The notes: generated by a model from the letters alone, not told the origin. A stretch of DNA of 12,021 bases from Spirochaetales bacterium (GCA_007130265.1 SLST01000190.1:1-12021), one strand, 5' to 3'; shown: positions 1-9,098, counted from the stretch's first letter. Program-made: numbers and translations.

Positions 1-417
1 GAGGTACTCGTTGTCGATCCGCGGTTTCGCCAGAACGTCGGCGAACTGAGCAGCCGTCACGACGCGGTCACGGCGCAGACGGTCGGACCCAACCGCGAGG
101 TACCTCAGACCGGACTCGGAGACGGTCGCTTTCTCCATCTCCGCCGTCTCGACGACGAAGGTAGCGAATGAGAAGAGGTTCCGGGTGAAGGCAAAGCCCC
201 GTTTCGCGCTGCCCGGACGCACTGGAAGCACGCCGCCTGCCGGGATGTGTCGGTACGTCGCACCGGGATCGAGATCACCGGTGTCGCCGAGCGGTTCGCC
301 ATCGGCGAGCACGTAGAGCACCGTGTCGGTCTCGTTGACCAGGTACCACTCGGCGCCGAGTGCGCCGGCAAGCACGGTACACAGGAGCAGTGTGCAGACC
401 AATCGTCTCATACTCAT
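1..417 (-). CDS. Small exported protein of unknown function, third gene of the operon (3' end outside window)
   Basis: The frame is open from the ATG at 417 to the left edge, giving 139 residues with no stop. The start is supported by a strong Shine-Dalgarno GGGAGG (431-426) 8 nt upstream; a second in-frame ATG lies two codons on. Residues 1-22 form a Sec signal peptide: Arg4-Arg5, then a Leu/Val/Cys-rich core, with likely cleavage after Ala22 (ALGA, then EWYLVNET). The mature part begins with a beta-strand-like segment, then a Gly/Asp/Pro-rich turn region (GDTGDLDPGATYRHIP), then alternating hydrophobic strands. This suggests a small beta-rich extracytoplasmic domain. I do not recognise the family. 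It starts 26 bp after the phosphatase stop on the same strand, so it is very probably co-transcribed and could be a periplasmic partner or ligand-binding subunit of that sensor; this role is inference. A lipoprotein reading using Cys13 is unlikely because the hydrophobic core before it is too short. Confidence 0.75.
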   Translation of the reverse strand, partial: MSMRRLVCTLLLCTVLAGALGAEWYLVNETDTVLYVLADGEPLGDTGDLDPGATYRHIPAGGVLPVRPGSAKRGFAFTRNLFSFATFVVETAEMEKATVSESGLRYLAVGSDRLRRDRVVTAAQFADVLAKPRIDNEYL

Positions 418-443
418 GCTATCGGCCTCCCTGCCACGGCGCT

Positions 444-3400
444 TCACTTCTTGCGCACCACGAGGATCGTGAGGTCGTCCGACTGCTCCTCTTCGCGCAG
501 GTGCGTATAGTAGACGTATTCTTTTCGGGGCGACGTCTCGGAGGCGTCGGGGCGCTCTTCGTCAGGCACGGGATAGCCGAAGTAGCGCCGGTAGGCGCTG
601 AAGTGGTCGCGGAGGAACTCGTCGATCTCGCGGTCCACGCGTACCGGTTCGTCGACCGACGTGTCCGGCACGAGGCGGAACACCTTCTCCGCGGCCATGA
701 TCGCGAGCACCGTGTTGCGCGCCGTCGGTTCGAGCCCCAGGTAGTCGAAGGCGAGCTCCTCGTTCGGATCGTAGTTGCGAACCCGCTTGAGCGCAAACGA
801 GCCCTGCGCCTGGAGCTGCTCGACGATTCTGACCATGCGAGCAGTGGAGAACTCCTCCTTCGCGATGCGGGTGTTCCTGTCGATGTCGATGCTCGACGGC
901 GGGTCGAGCGCCTCAGCCTCTCTGGTGAGACGAACCGCCTCCTCCTCGTCGGCCGCGATTGCTTCGAGCCGATCGTTGCGGATATAACGGGCCGACTCTT
1001 CGATTCCGTCGGTGGCGAGAATCAGGATGTCACCGCCCACGAGGCTCCAACGGAACTCGCTGTATTCCATGCCGGGCGGGAAGATGTCGCGTGAGAACAT
1101 TCCCGTCGCCGGTGCCTGGTTGAGGTTCTGCTCTTCGACCTTTCCGGTTCCTGCGCGGAAGACGCGCTGCTCGGTGTCGCCGCCGTGTGTGAGTCGGACC
1201 GCGCCCGACTCGGTATCGACGATCGCAATCGTCATCGCGGCGAAAATGTCCTCGAACCCTCGCTCGACGAGCAGGTCGTTGATCGTGTTGACCAGGTCCA
1301 CGAGCTTCGGCTGCCGGTCGGATCCTCGCCATTCGCGCACCCGGTTGAGGAAGATTGTCGCGACTTCGACCATGATGAAGGCCGCGTTCACCCCGTGGCC
1401 TGCAACATCGCACTTGATGAGCGCGAACGTCGTCCCACCCTGCTCGGGCGGACGGTCGATCCACTCGAAGGTGAAGTAGTCGCCGGAGAGCGCGTCGGCG
1501 CCCTCGTAGTAGCCGTGGAACTCGGCGCCCGCAACATCGAGGTGTGCCATCGTGAGCTTGCGAACCTTGCCCTGGTCGGTCACCTCGGCGAGAGGGATGA
1601 ACTTCTTCTGCAAGTCGGAGGTAACGATGAGGTCCTTCTCCGCCTCGGCCGCCGCGGCGAGCGCACTGGTCATCGTGTTGATCGAGTCGGCGAGCCGGTA
1701 GAGCTCGTCACGGCTCTTCAGGGTGATCGCGTGGTCCTTGAGCGTCGACTTGTCCTGCGTACGGCGTATGAACTCCACGCCCTTGACGAGCTTGTTGATG
1801 GGGATGACGACGATCGTGGCGAGGATCAGGGCGCCGGCGATCCCCGCGCCGATCGCGGCGAGCGCGATGATCACGGTGATCCGGATGATGTCGGCCTGCG
1901 CCTGGTCGATCTGCTCGAGGATCAGGTCGGTTGCCACTCCCAGGCGAATTGACCCGCGGAAGTAGCTCAGCGCCTCGAGGTCCGCGTCGTCCATCCGTTC
2001 GATGGCCTCACGGTCGAAGGGGAAGATCGAGATGTCCGGGTCGACGACTACCTGGTAGAAGAGGAAGTCTCTCACCTGCTGGTCGTAGTCCGCGGGGTGG
2101 AACACCGGGAAGGTCTTGACCGGGCTGTTCACAAGCGCGCCGAACGCATCGGATCCGGCGAGCGCGGTGTAGGCGCGGGTGATGTCCGCCTCGATCTGCT
2201 GCATCGAGTCCGGAATCTCGTAATTCGCGCGCGCGACCGCCTCGTACAACCGCTCACGATAGGCCGAGCCATCTGCGCGCTCCGGCGATCCGGCGTCGAG
2301 AATCGCGCGGTGCTCCGCGTGGCGGATGAGGGCGAGTGCATCGACGGTCACCTGCTCGAGCGAGGTGTTGATCTGGCGGTTCAGGCTCGCGAGGGTGAGC
2401 TGGGCACGCTGGCGGTCCTCTTCGAGCCGTGCCGGATCCTCACCCCGCGTGATCATCGCGTTCACTTCCTGCCGCAGATCGTTGGAGACGGCGAACGTGA
2501 GCTCCCGCTCGCGCACGAGCGCGTTCATGCGCTCGCCGGCGATCCTGTCGATCAGGATCGCGATAGTCTCGATCTTCTCGCTCACCGGGTCATCGAGCTG
2601 CGTACGACCGAGGTCGAGCGGCGTATCGGGCGGAACCCCGGTACGCTCGATACCCTGAGCTCCCCGTGACGCGAGCAGCTCCTCGCGCGCTTCCACGCTC
2701 GCGGCGCCCGGCGCGCGCAGACGCGGGTCGTTGGTGCCCCACACGTAGTTGAAGCCCTCCGGCAGATGGTCGGTCTGGATCGAGCTCTTAGGTCCGCTCA
2801 CGGTCGCGTAGAGCGCCTCATCCATGGCGCGGACGCCGACCGGCAGCGCGTCGAGATCGAGGGTGTTGGTGTCCGGGTCGAGGAGAGGCCGTTCGGCGCT
2901 GTTGACCATGCTCTCCATCAGGACATCCACCCGGTCCTGCAGGCCGCGCAGCAGGACGAGTCGCTGCGTGTTGAGGGTCGCAGTCCCGAGTCCGACCGAG
3001 ACCATCCCGACCACCGCCATGACAAGCACGACGACGAAGAAGGCGAACTTGAACCGCAATCCGATTCCACGTTTACGCATCTCTTGTATCCTTTGCTCCC
3101 GCCCGGCGATCAGCCCCGGCTTGCCTGCGATCAGTGCCCGCGCCTCCAGACGCAGCTGAACCCCCTCGCGCGCCACGAAGACCAACCGGGTAGCGGAGAA
3201 GACTGCGGCGGCAAGCATCAGCGCGATCACGACCCAGACGATCGCGGTTGTCCCGTCGATCATCCGGATGACCGGGCGCACCGCGAAGTCGGGGCCGGCT
3301 ACGACGGTGAAGTCACCGAACTTGACCGTTCCGTTGCGCTCGATCGTCAACCTGATATCGGAGAACTCGATCCCGCGTTCGGTGTGGTAGAGGCCGATGT

Positions 3401-5654
3401 AGTACTCCCCACTCTCGAGATTGTCGAGTAGCGGTCCCGACATGCTCCTGTCGCCGAACACCCGAAACCCCGGGCTCCCGCGGTCGTAGACATAGTCGTA
3501 GGGCGGTCGACGATCGCGGTCCACGATGACTCGTTCGACGATTCCATTAGCCGTGAATCCCCGCCCGAGGATGTTCAGATTGTACCGCCCGAGCGGATCC
3601 GGAATCGCCGCGACCGTGTAGATCTCGGTGACCGGAATGTACTTGTTCATCCTGACGAGGAGCACGGCCGGCTCGCCAATGTTTCCCACGCTATCCACCG
3701 CGGTGACGGCGAGCGCGTAGAGCCCATCGTCGTAGTTCGTGCGGCTGATCTCCTCCACTCGTCGCAGGTCCCGGTGCGGAGGCGAGACGACCGGAAGGTC
3801 GCTCGGGTCGACATCCGCCCGTTCGTCATCTATGTAGACGAAATCCACGAAGTAGCCGCCGATGATGTCGTCATCGGGCGGATTCCAGCGAAGCGTGAAA
3901 GTGTTCGACGTCAGAAACCCCTCTTCGTCGAGCGCCGGCCGCTGGAAGGCTACCCGACCAGGCGGCGTCGTATCGCGGAAGAACTCGGCGGTTGTGGGTT
4001 CAGACCAGTTCCCGGATCGGTCGACCGCCCGGATTCGCAGGTACCACTCGCCGTCGTCGTCGGCGGTAAAGGAGACGCTCGTCGCCGTAGAGGGGTCCGG
4101 CGGCGCTGGAACATGGGCCTGCGGATCGCGCGTCCAGATGTACGAGTACCCGACGATGCCCGACGCGTCTTCCTGAGGAGTCCAGCTGAAGCGTGCAACC
4201 GAGGAGCGGCTGCGCCTGCCGATCTCGAAGTTCTCGCCCCGCACGATGGGAGGAAGGGCCCGCTGATCCGGTTCGAGATAGACGATCCGGGTGGGCAGTC
4301 CCGCCTGGTTCGCGGTTCTCCGGTGCCAGAGCAGGTGGACGCGGTCTGAAATCACCCCGGCAGCCGGGTACGTTGCGACTCCCAGCGGTACCTGCGGACT
4401 GATATCCTGCCAGTTTCCATTATTCCGCTCGTAGAGTACGACGCGCCCGCCGCGGGCCGGGTCCTGGTAGGCGACCACGTAGGCGGCCGTCTCGAGCAGC
4501 GCCGGCGTCGGTTGGTTGTACGGGACCCGGGCATCGGTCCTGCGAAGCGAAGCCGCCGTGAGGATCTCGATCCGACCGTCCACGTTTCCGTTGCGATCGA
4601 TTCCGGCGACGGCGATTTGCCGTGTTGAGTCGGTCGCGAGGCGCAGGCCTGCCTCGAAGGTGAGCAGGCGGCGATCCCCTCGTTGAGCAATCGCCGGGCG
4701 TCGCATGACCATATCCTGGTAGGTCAGCGCTCCGGCGTTCGGCAGGCCGGCTGAAAGGACCCTCATGTGCGTGTAGGGAATCACCAATCCGGTTTCCGCG
4801 AGGGCCACTACATCAACAGGTTCGGACGCCGAGATGCCCGCGACCTCCGGGTAGGATTCGCCGGTCGCCGGGTTGGTCGCCGACCATGTTTCTCCGCGGT
4901 TGTCGGTATGGATCGCGTAGAGCTGAGGAGTGTCGGCGATATCCGGCTGCCCCGGTTCGACCGCGGGAGGTATGATGTTCTCGCCAACGAAGACGAGAAC
5001 GTTGCGCGTTCCGACGCGCAGATGTGCCACATCGCTCTGCGTTCCCGTCTGCAGGATATCCGCGGGAATCGCGCGAAGCTCGTCCCACGAATCTGCGTCA
5101 CGTGAGAAGGAATAGACGATTCGGTTGGACGGCTCGTCGAACCGTTCCATCGTCAACAGCCATCCGCCGGTGGCGGCCGCGAACGCACGCGGCGAGACGA
5201 GGCTGATATCGCCGCGGATCGCGTGCACTTCGCTGAAACTGCGCGCGGCGTCGAGCGAGTGTGCGATTCGCACAGTAGTGGATACCTCGTTCCCGTCGGC
5301 CGGCTCATAGTCGACGGTGACGAGAAGAATCTCCCCGCGATCGTCCACCGCTATGCTGTAGACCGGCGGTACCGATGAACCTTCGTATCGAATGCCGGAC
5401 ACGGCAACGATTGGTTCCGACCAGTGCAGGCCGCCGCGAGTGGTCTGCACCATCACGTCAATCGTACCCCGGTCAGGACCCGCTTCCTGGATGCGCTGAT
5501 ACGCGGCCACCGCAAAATCTGCGGAACTCGCGAGCTGTGGAAAGCGGGTGTTCGCTTCGGTGAACAGCCGTGGAGCCTCGAAATACGACTGTTGCTGTGC
5601 CCACGCGGTTGTAGCCAGGAGTGCCATCGCGGCGAGCAGGTAGACCTTGCGCAC
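444..5654 (-). CDS. Giant membrane-bound sensor phosphatase: Asp-box propeller, Fn3/Ig-like modules, HAMP, SpoIIE/PP2C
   Basis: This 1736-residue protein is a predicted transmembrane Ser/Thr phosphatase. Seen in order: signal peptide 1-19 (cleavage after AWA); a sialidase/BNR-like propeller, about 25-470, with Asp-box-like turns near 71-79, 133-142, 184-192 and 250-258 (best TDNRGETWS); two Fn3/Ig-like modules, about 485-565 and 566-670; a further beta domain, about 673-785; TM1 about 800-826; a basic cytoplasmic linker; TM2 about 868-895; a mostly helical extracytoplasmic sensor 896-1255; TM3 about 1256-1284; HAMP 1285-1332 (DELYRLADSINTM); and PP2C about 1370-1736. Metal-binding motifs are SGDYF (Asp1392), CDVAGHG (Asp1416), TDGIEE (Asp1549) and SDDLT (Asp1726/1727). 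All are present, so it is probably active. SpoIIE-type PP2Cs typically act on phosphorylated STAS anti-anti-sigma factors; the substrate here is unknown. About 170 residues separate TDGIEE from SDDLT, far more than in minimal members. The GTG start has an AGGG 7 nt upstream that overlaps the stop of the preceding TPR gene. Confidence 0.93.
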   Translation of the reverse strand: MRKVYLLAAMALLATTAWAQQQSYFEAPRLFTEANTRFPQLASSADFAVAAYQRIQEAGPDRGTIDVMVQTTRGGLHWSEPIVAVSGIRYEGSSVPPVYSIAVDDRGEILLVTVDYEPADGNEVSTTVRIAHSLDAARSFSEVHAIRGDISLVSPRAFAAATGGWLLTMERFDEPSNRIVYSFSRDADSWDELRAIPADILQTGTQSDVAHLRVGTRNVLVFVGENIIPPAVEPGQPDIADTPQLYAIHTDNRGETWSATNPATGESYPEVAGISASEPVDVVALAETGLVIPYTHMRVLSAGLPNAGALTYQDMVMRRPAIAQRGDRRLLTFEAGLRLATDSTRQIAVAGIDRNGNVDGRIEILTAASLRRTDARVPYNQPTPALLETAAYVVAYQDPARGGRVVLYERNNGNWQDISPQVPLGVATYPAAGVISDRVHLLWHRRTANQAGLPTRIVYLEPDQRALPPIVRGENFEIGRRSRSSVARFSWTPQEDASGIVGYSYIWTRDPQAHVPAPPDPSTATSVSFTADDDGEWYLRIRAVDRSGNWSEPTTAEFFRDTTPPGRVAFQRPALDEEGFLTSNTFTLRWNPPDDDIIGGYFVDFVYIDDERADVDPSDLPVVSPPHRDLRRVEEISRTNYDDGLYALAVTAVDSVGNIGEPAVLLVRMNKYIPVTEIYTVAAIPDPLGRYNLNILGRGFTANGIVERVIVDRDRRPPYDYVYDRGSPGFRVFGDRSMSGPLLDNLESGEYYIGLYHTERGIEFSDIRLTIERNGTVKFGDFTVVAGPDFAVRPVIRMIDGTTAIVWVVIALMLAAAVFSATRLVFVAREGVQLRLEARALIAGKPGLIAGREQRIQEMRKRGIGLRFKFAFFVVVLVMAVVGMVSVGLGTATLNTQRLVLLRGLQDRVDVLMESMVNSAERPLLDPDTNTLDLDALPVGVRAMDEALYATVSGPKSSIQTDHLPEGFNYVWGTNDPRLRAPGAASVEAREELLASRGAQGIERTGVPPDTPLDLGRTQLDDPVSEKIETIAILIDRIAGERMNALVRERELTFAVSNDLRQEVNAMITRGEDPARLEEDRQRAQLTLASLNRQINTSLEQVTVDALALIRHAEHRAILDAGSPERADGSAYRERLYEAVARANYEIPDSMQQIEADITRAYTALAGSDAFGALVNSPVKTFPVFHPADYDQQVRDFLFYQVVVDPDISIFPFDREAIERMDDADLEALSYFRGSIRLGVATDLILEQIDQAQADIIRITVIIALAAIGAGIAGALILATIVVIPINKLVKGVEFIRRTQDKSTLKDHAITLKSRDELYRLADSINTMTSALAAAAEAEKDLIVTSDLQKKFIPLAEVTDQGKVRKLTMAHLDVAGAEFHGYYEGADALSGDYFTFEWIDRPPEQGGTTFALIKCDVAGHGVNAAFIMVEVATIFLNRVREWRGSDRQPKLVDLVNTINDLLVERGFEDIFAAMTIAIVDTESGAVRLTHGGDTEQRVFRAGTGKVEEQNLNQAPATGMFSRDIFPPGMEYSEFRWSLVGGDILILATDGIEESARYIRNDRLEAIAADEEEAVRLTREAEALDPPSSIDIDRNTRIAKEEFSTARMVRIVEQLQAQGSFALKRVRNYDPNEELAFDYLGLEPTARNTVLAIMAAEKVFRLVPDTSVDEPVRVDREIDEFLRDHFSAYRRYFGYPVPDEERPDASETSPRKEYVYYTHLREEEQSDDLTILVVRKK

Positions 5655-5661
5655 GCCGCTA

Positions 5662-5665
5662 CCCT
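5662..5665 (-). promoter_or_regulatory. Shine-Dalgarno overlapping the upstream stop codon
   Basis: AGGG at 5665-5662 lies 7 nt before the GTG start of the phosphatase (5654). It shares bases with the TAG stop of the TPR gene (5666-5664). This arrangement supports the chosen start and suggests translational coupling: ribosomes finishing the TPR protein would be placed on the next start, tying the amounts of the two proteins together. Confidence 0.6.
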
Positions 5666-8600
5666 ACTGCCGTCTCAGGCGACGAATCAAGTCGTTGTAC
5701 AGGTTGCGCCAGTCCGGAATCAGCATGGGGTCCCGATCGGCGACCGCCTGGTACCGTTCGAGCTCCGCGAGCGCGCCGTTGAGATCGCCCTGTTGTACGA
5801 GTCGGTTGGCACGGGTCATGATCGCCTGCTCGGCGGCCGTCGGCGCGCGGACGGTGGGCAGATACGACTGGATGAGCCGGATAAGCTGCGTCGCGCGCTC
5901 GTACCCGGGAAGAATCGTGGTCACCCGAACGAGCTCCTCGTAGATCTCGGTCTGCTCCTCCACCGGCATATTCTCCCAGTCACCGCGTGCGAGCAGGCCG
6001 TCGATGATCTGATCCGCAACCAACCGGGGATTGGGAGGAGCCGGAGGGGGCGGCGGATTGAGGAGCTCCTCGATCGACTCGAGCAGCGCATCGATCCGGT
6101 TCCGGACTGCTGCGCCCACGCCTGGCCGATTCTCGATGATCTCCTCGATCGCGAGGAGCTTCGATCGAAGCGGAAGGAGGCTGTTGAAGATCTCTTCGGA
6201 GACATTGGCGCCAAGAATGGCCGACTCGACCTCTGCGCTGTCGCCTTGCTGCTCGGTGACTTCGTCGAGCGACCGGTTCACGTAGCCTCGGACGATCGCG
6301 TCCGCCGATCCCTGACCGGTTTCGAGCTCGAGCCGGATGTCGAGCAGGCGCGCTTCGGCGTTAAGCGGCTGCTCTCCAAGGAAGAACGCGAGTGCGCGTC
6401 GCGCGGTACCGAAATCTCCCTCCTGGAAGGCTACTCGAGCCGTGTTCAGCGTCTGACTGAGCCGCTCGAACCCCGGCGCCTCCTCGCTGAGCACCTGTTG
6501 CAGCTGCGACTGGAGGATGCGGGCGCGGCGGAGGAGCGGTGTGATCACGGGATTCTGGATCAGCGGATAGACCGTGCTCCACAGCGCTTCCGCTTCCTCG
6601 AGCAGAAGCATCGCTTCGCCGGGGCGCAGGTCTTCACCCGGAGGCGGATCGATCAGCGGAGCCGCCTCGGCGGCAAGCATTTCGACTCGTGCGACGACGA
6701 TGTCCCGCCGGGCGTCGTTCAGCCGCACCGACAGACGCTCCCTGACCTCATCCCATTGGCGCTCGACCTCCGGCCGGTACCAGTTCTCGAGGCTTGCGGC
6801 GAAGAGACTGCTCGCATCCCGAGGGTCGTTTGAGCTCAACAGATCGTCCGCCTGATCGAGGAGGGAGTTCGCCTCGAGAATGTTTCCCGCTTCGTTTTCC
6901 GTTCGCGCCTCGTCAATTCGCCGATCCACTTCAGTGACAGCCTCGAATGCCTGCTCCTCGAACCCGCGCGCATCCGCGATCTGACGAAGCGACCGTTCGA
7001 GCAATGTCACCGCACGCCGCAGAAGCCCTTCCGACCGGTCTCCCACGGTTGCGGCGATCTGCTCGGCCTGGAGCGCAACCGCCTGAACCCGGCTGTCGCG
7101 CCGGATGTCGTCCGGCTCATCGCGCAGTTCCGCTGCGAACGTTGCCGCGTCGTTACGAAGACCTTCGAGCGAACCTGTAGCGGTGGAGACAACTTGCGTT
7201 CCGGCAACGGTCCCGACGAGGGGTCGCAGACGTTCGGCTGCCTGGGCCGAGCGCGGACGCGGAGCATCCGAGATCGGATCAACGGCGGCGAGCTCGGAGT
7301 CTGCCGTATTCACCGTCGTCCGGAGCCCTGAGAGCCGCCCGTTCAGCTCGCCGAGCCGGATGTCCGCGACGCGCCGAACGACCGCGACCTCATACTGTCG
7401 GGCTCGATCGATTCGTGCGCTGATGTAGGAGGCATGCTGCGGCGCTGCATCTGCGGCCAGGTTCGACTCGCCGGGTGCAGCCGATTGCACGCCGATGGAA
7501 AAGGTCTCCCACTCCTCGAGGAGCACCCGTAGTCTCTCGATTCGCTCGAGCACGGCGGCCCGTTGCTCGTTCAGGGCCGACACGTTGGTCTGAGACACAA
7601 GCCGGCTGCCCACGTCGTAGGCAGACTCGGCGAGGCGCACCACTTCGTCGAGCCCTCGTGACGAGCCTATGCGAGCGACGGCTTCGAGGATCTCCGCTCG
7701 TATCCCGTGATCAGCGAGCTCTGCTGCCGGTTCCAGGAGCGGTGAGAGATCCACGGCTCGTGTGATGTCCTCGGCTTCCGGTACCTCCAGATCGAGAGCT
7801 CGCGATACGTTGAGGATCTCCGCGGCGGTGCGGTAGGAGACAGCTACACTCTCGAGCGCCACCGTCGACTCTTCGACGTGACTGCTTACCGCGACGTCGT
7901 CGGACGGGGAGGTAACCGCACTCCAGTCGAAACCGAAGAGCGCTGCGATCGCTTCATCGTACCGTCGCGCGCCGAACGCGCTCGTGGCCTCAACAGGGCC
8001 GTTTGCGACGAGATCCCACACGCGTTCCACCGCGTGCAGCACTCCTTCCGGTCGCCGCGCACCGTCGCTGCCGGCTCTGCCAAGCACGATATCGGCAACG
8101 AACCTGATGTGCCAGTTGTAGCGGTACTCTTCATTGACGACCGCCCGTTCCGCGTTGAACGCTTCGAGTTCCGAGATGACGTCCGCGGCCTCGCGTACGG
8201 TTCGGTACACGTCGGTCACCTGCCGCAGGAGCGGGAGGTAGCCGGCAATCTGTTCCTGGGCGTCGTCGAACTCGCCGGCTGCAAATGAGGCAATCATGAG
8301 CGTCGCCTGCGCCTGCGACGGTGCGGCGAACGAGGCGAAGCTCTCCTCAGAGGCGGAAACGGTCTGCCGCCGGATCGTCTCTCGCGCATCGGCAAAACGC
8401 GAGCCGATCAGTTCGTAGTCGGCCGGGTTGAAGCTGCCGATCTGTATCGCAATCCCGTCGGTCTCGAGCAGCGCCGCGATCTCGGCTTCGCCGTCGGCAA
8501 CTTCGCCGTCGGCGGATGTGTCAGATACCCGAAACCCGTACTCGCCGAGCCCGTTGACGTAGATCTCGACCGCACGCACGAAATTGGCCGACTCCAGCTC

Positions 8601-9098
8601 GTCCGCGGCGGCGCGCATCAGCGTTTCGAAACGTCGGCGGTCAATTGTCAGCAAGACGCGGCTCTGCAGCTCACTGATCAGCGCGCGCTCTTCGGGATTC
8701 GGGAAGGGGAGAATGTCGTTCATCTCGGCGATCAGCCGAAGCGCCTCGAACGCCGTGGGGACGACCATCTCCGCTCCGATGTCGCCGGCAATCAGCTCGC
8801 GCAGCTCCCTTTCGACCTGCCTGCCTTTTTCCAGGTAGGCCTGTCGGGCCTCGCGAATTCGATTGAATCGAGCCTCTGCGGCGGGCAACTGATCGTCGTC
8901 GGCTGTCACGGCATCGACGAGGCGGGGAATTGCCTCATCGTAGCGTTGCCCGCGGATACTCTCGTCCGCCTGCGTTAGACTCTCTTGCGGAGAGGGTAGT
9001 TCTCGGTCGGCCGGGTCGTCGGACTCTCGCATACCGGCTGCGTATGCCGGGACCGTGAGGAGCGAGAAGAGAAGTACCGCGATAAACAGTCTGACCAC
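5664..9098 (-). CDS. Large exported TPR-like helical repeat protein, first gene of the phosphatase operon
   Basis: This 1144-residue protein is almost entirely alpha-helical after a clear signal peptide (MVRLFIAVLLFSLLTVPAYA, cleavage after Ala20). I chose GTG 9098 because it gives a standard signal peptide and has AGGA 6 nt upstream; the longer reading from GTG 9131 adds eleven residues that fit a signal peptide less well. TPR-like helix pairs are visible near the N-terminus (GQRYDEAIPRLVDAV) and the C-terminus (FQEGDFGTARRALAFFLGEQ; QQGDLNGALAELERYQ). The middle holds long charged helices with coiled-coil character. A proline-rich hinge (NPPPPPAPPNP, about residues 1013-1024) sets off the last about 120 residues. 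No TM segment follows the signal peptide, so it should be periplasmic or surface-associated, and it is markedly acidic. TPR proteins act as protein-protein scaffolds; no catalytic motif is seen. Its tight coupling to the sensor phosphatase suggests it binds that protein's extracytoplasmic part or a shared ligand, which is inference. Confidence 0.86.
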   Translation of the reverse strand: MVRLFIAVLLFSLLTVPAYAAGMRESDDPADRELPSPQESLTQADESIRGQRYDEAIPRLVDAVTADDDQLPAAEARFNRIREARQAYLEKGRQVERELRELIAGDIGAEMVVPTAFEALRLIAEMNDILPFPNPEERALISELQSRVLLTIDRRRFETLMRAAADELESANFVRAVEIYVNGLGEYGFRVSDTSADGEVADGEAEIAALLETDGIAIQIGSFNPADYELIGSRFADARETIRRQTVSASEESFASFAAPSQAQATLMIASFAAGEFDDAQEQIAGYLPLLRQVTDVYRTVREAADVISELEAFNAERAVVNEEYRYNWHIRFVADIVLGRAGSDGARRPEGVLHAVERVWDLVANGPVEATSAFGARRYDEAIAALFGFDWSAVTSPSDDVAVSSHVEESTVALESVAVSYRTAAEILNVSRALDLEVPEAEDITRAVDLSPLLEPAAELADHGIRAEILEAVARIGSSRGLDEVVRLAESAYDVGSRLVSQTNVSALNEQRAAVLERIERLRVLLEEWETFSIGVQSAAPGESNLAADAAPQHASYISARIDRARQYEVAVVRRVADIRLGELNGRLSGLRTTVNTADSELAAVDPISDAPRPRSAQAAERLRPLVGTVAGTQVVSTATGSLEGLRNDAATFAAELRDEPDDIRRDSRVQAVALQAEQIAATVGDRSEGLLRRAVTLLERSLRQIADARGFEEQAFEAVTEVDRRIDEARTENEAGNILEANSLLDQADDLLSSNDPRDASSLFAASLENWYRPEVERQWDEVRERLSVRLNDARRDIVVARVEMLAAEAAPLIDPPPGEDLRPGEAMLLLEEAEALWSTVYPLIQNPVITPLLRRARILQSQLQQVLSEEAPGFERLSQTLNTARVAFQEGDFGTARRALAFFLGEQPLNAEARLLDIRLELETGQGSADAIVRGYVNRSLDEVTEQQGDSAEVESAILGANVSEEIFNSLLPLRSKLLAIEEIIENRPGVGAAVRNRIDALLESIEELLNPPPPPAPPNPRLVADQIIDGLLARGDWENMPVEEQTEIYEELVRVTTILPGYERATQLIRLIQSYLPTVRAPTAAEQAIMTRANRLVQQGDLNGALAELERYQAVADRDPMLIPDWRNLYNDLIRRLRRQ

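Noticed and set aside
371..417. Lipoprotein signal at Cys13 of the small exported protein
   Set aside because: Only a short hydrophobic stretch precedes the Cys, and a normal Sec cleavage site follows at Ala22.
418..443. Terminator between the phosphatase and the small exported gene
   Set aside because: The 26-bp gap is filled by an SD and has no inverted repeat or T-tract.
360..1952. Plus-strand open frames of 244 and 255 codons opposite the PP2C domain
   Set aside because: The opposite strand encodes conserved PP2C metal-binding motifs in order; the plus-strand products are low-complexity Arg/Val/Glu-rich antisense readings.
5424..6833. A 469-codon open frame on the plus strand across the phosphatase/TPR junction
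   Set aside because: It is antisense to two well-supported genes. Its product is Arg/Leu/His/Glu-rich with no signal, motif or SD, as expected for a shadow frame in high-GC DNA.
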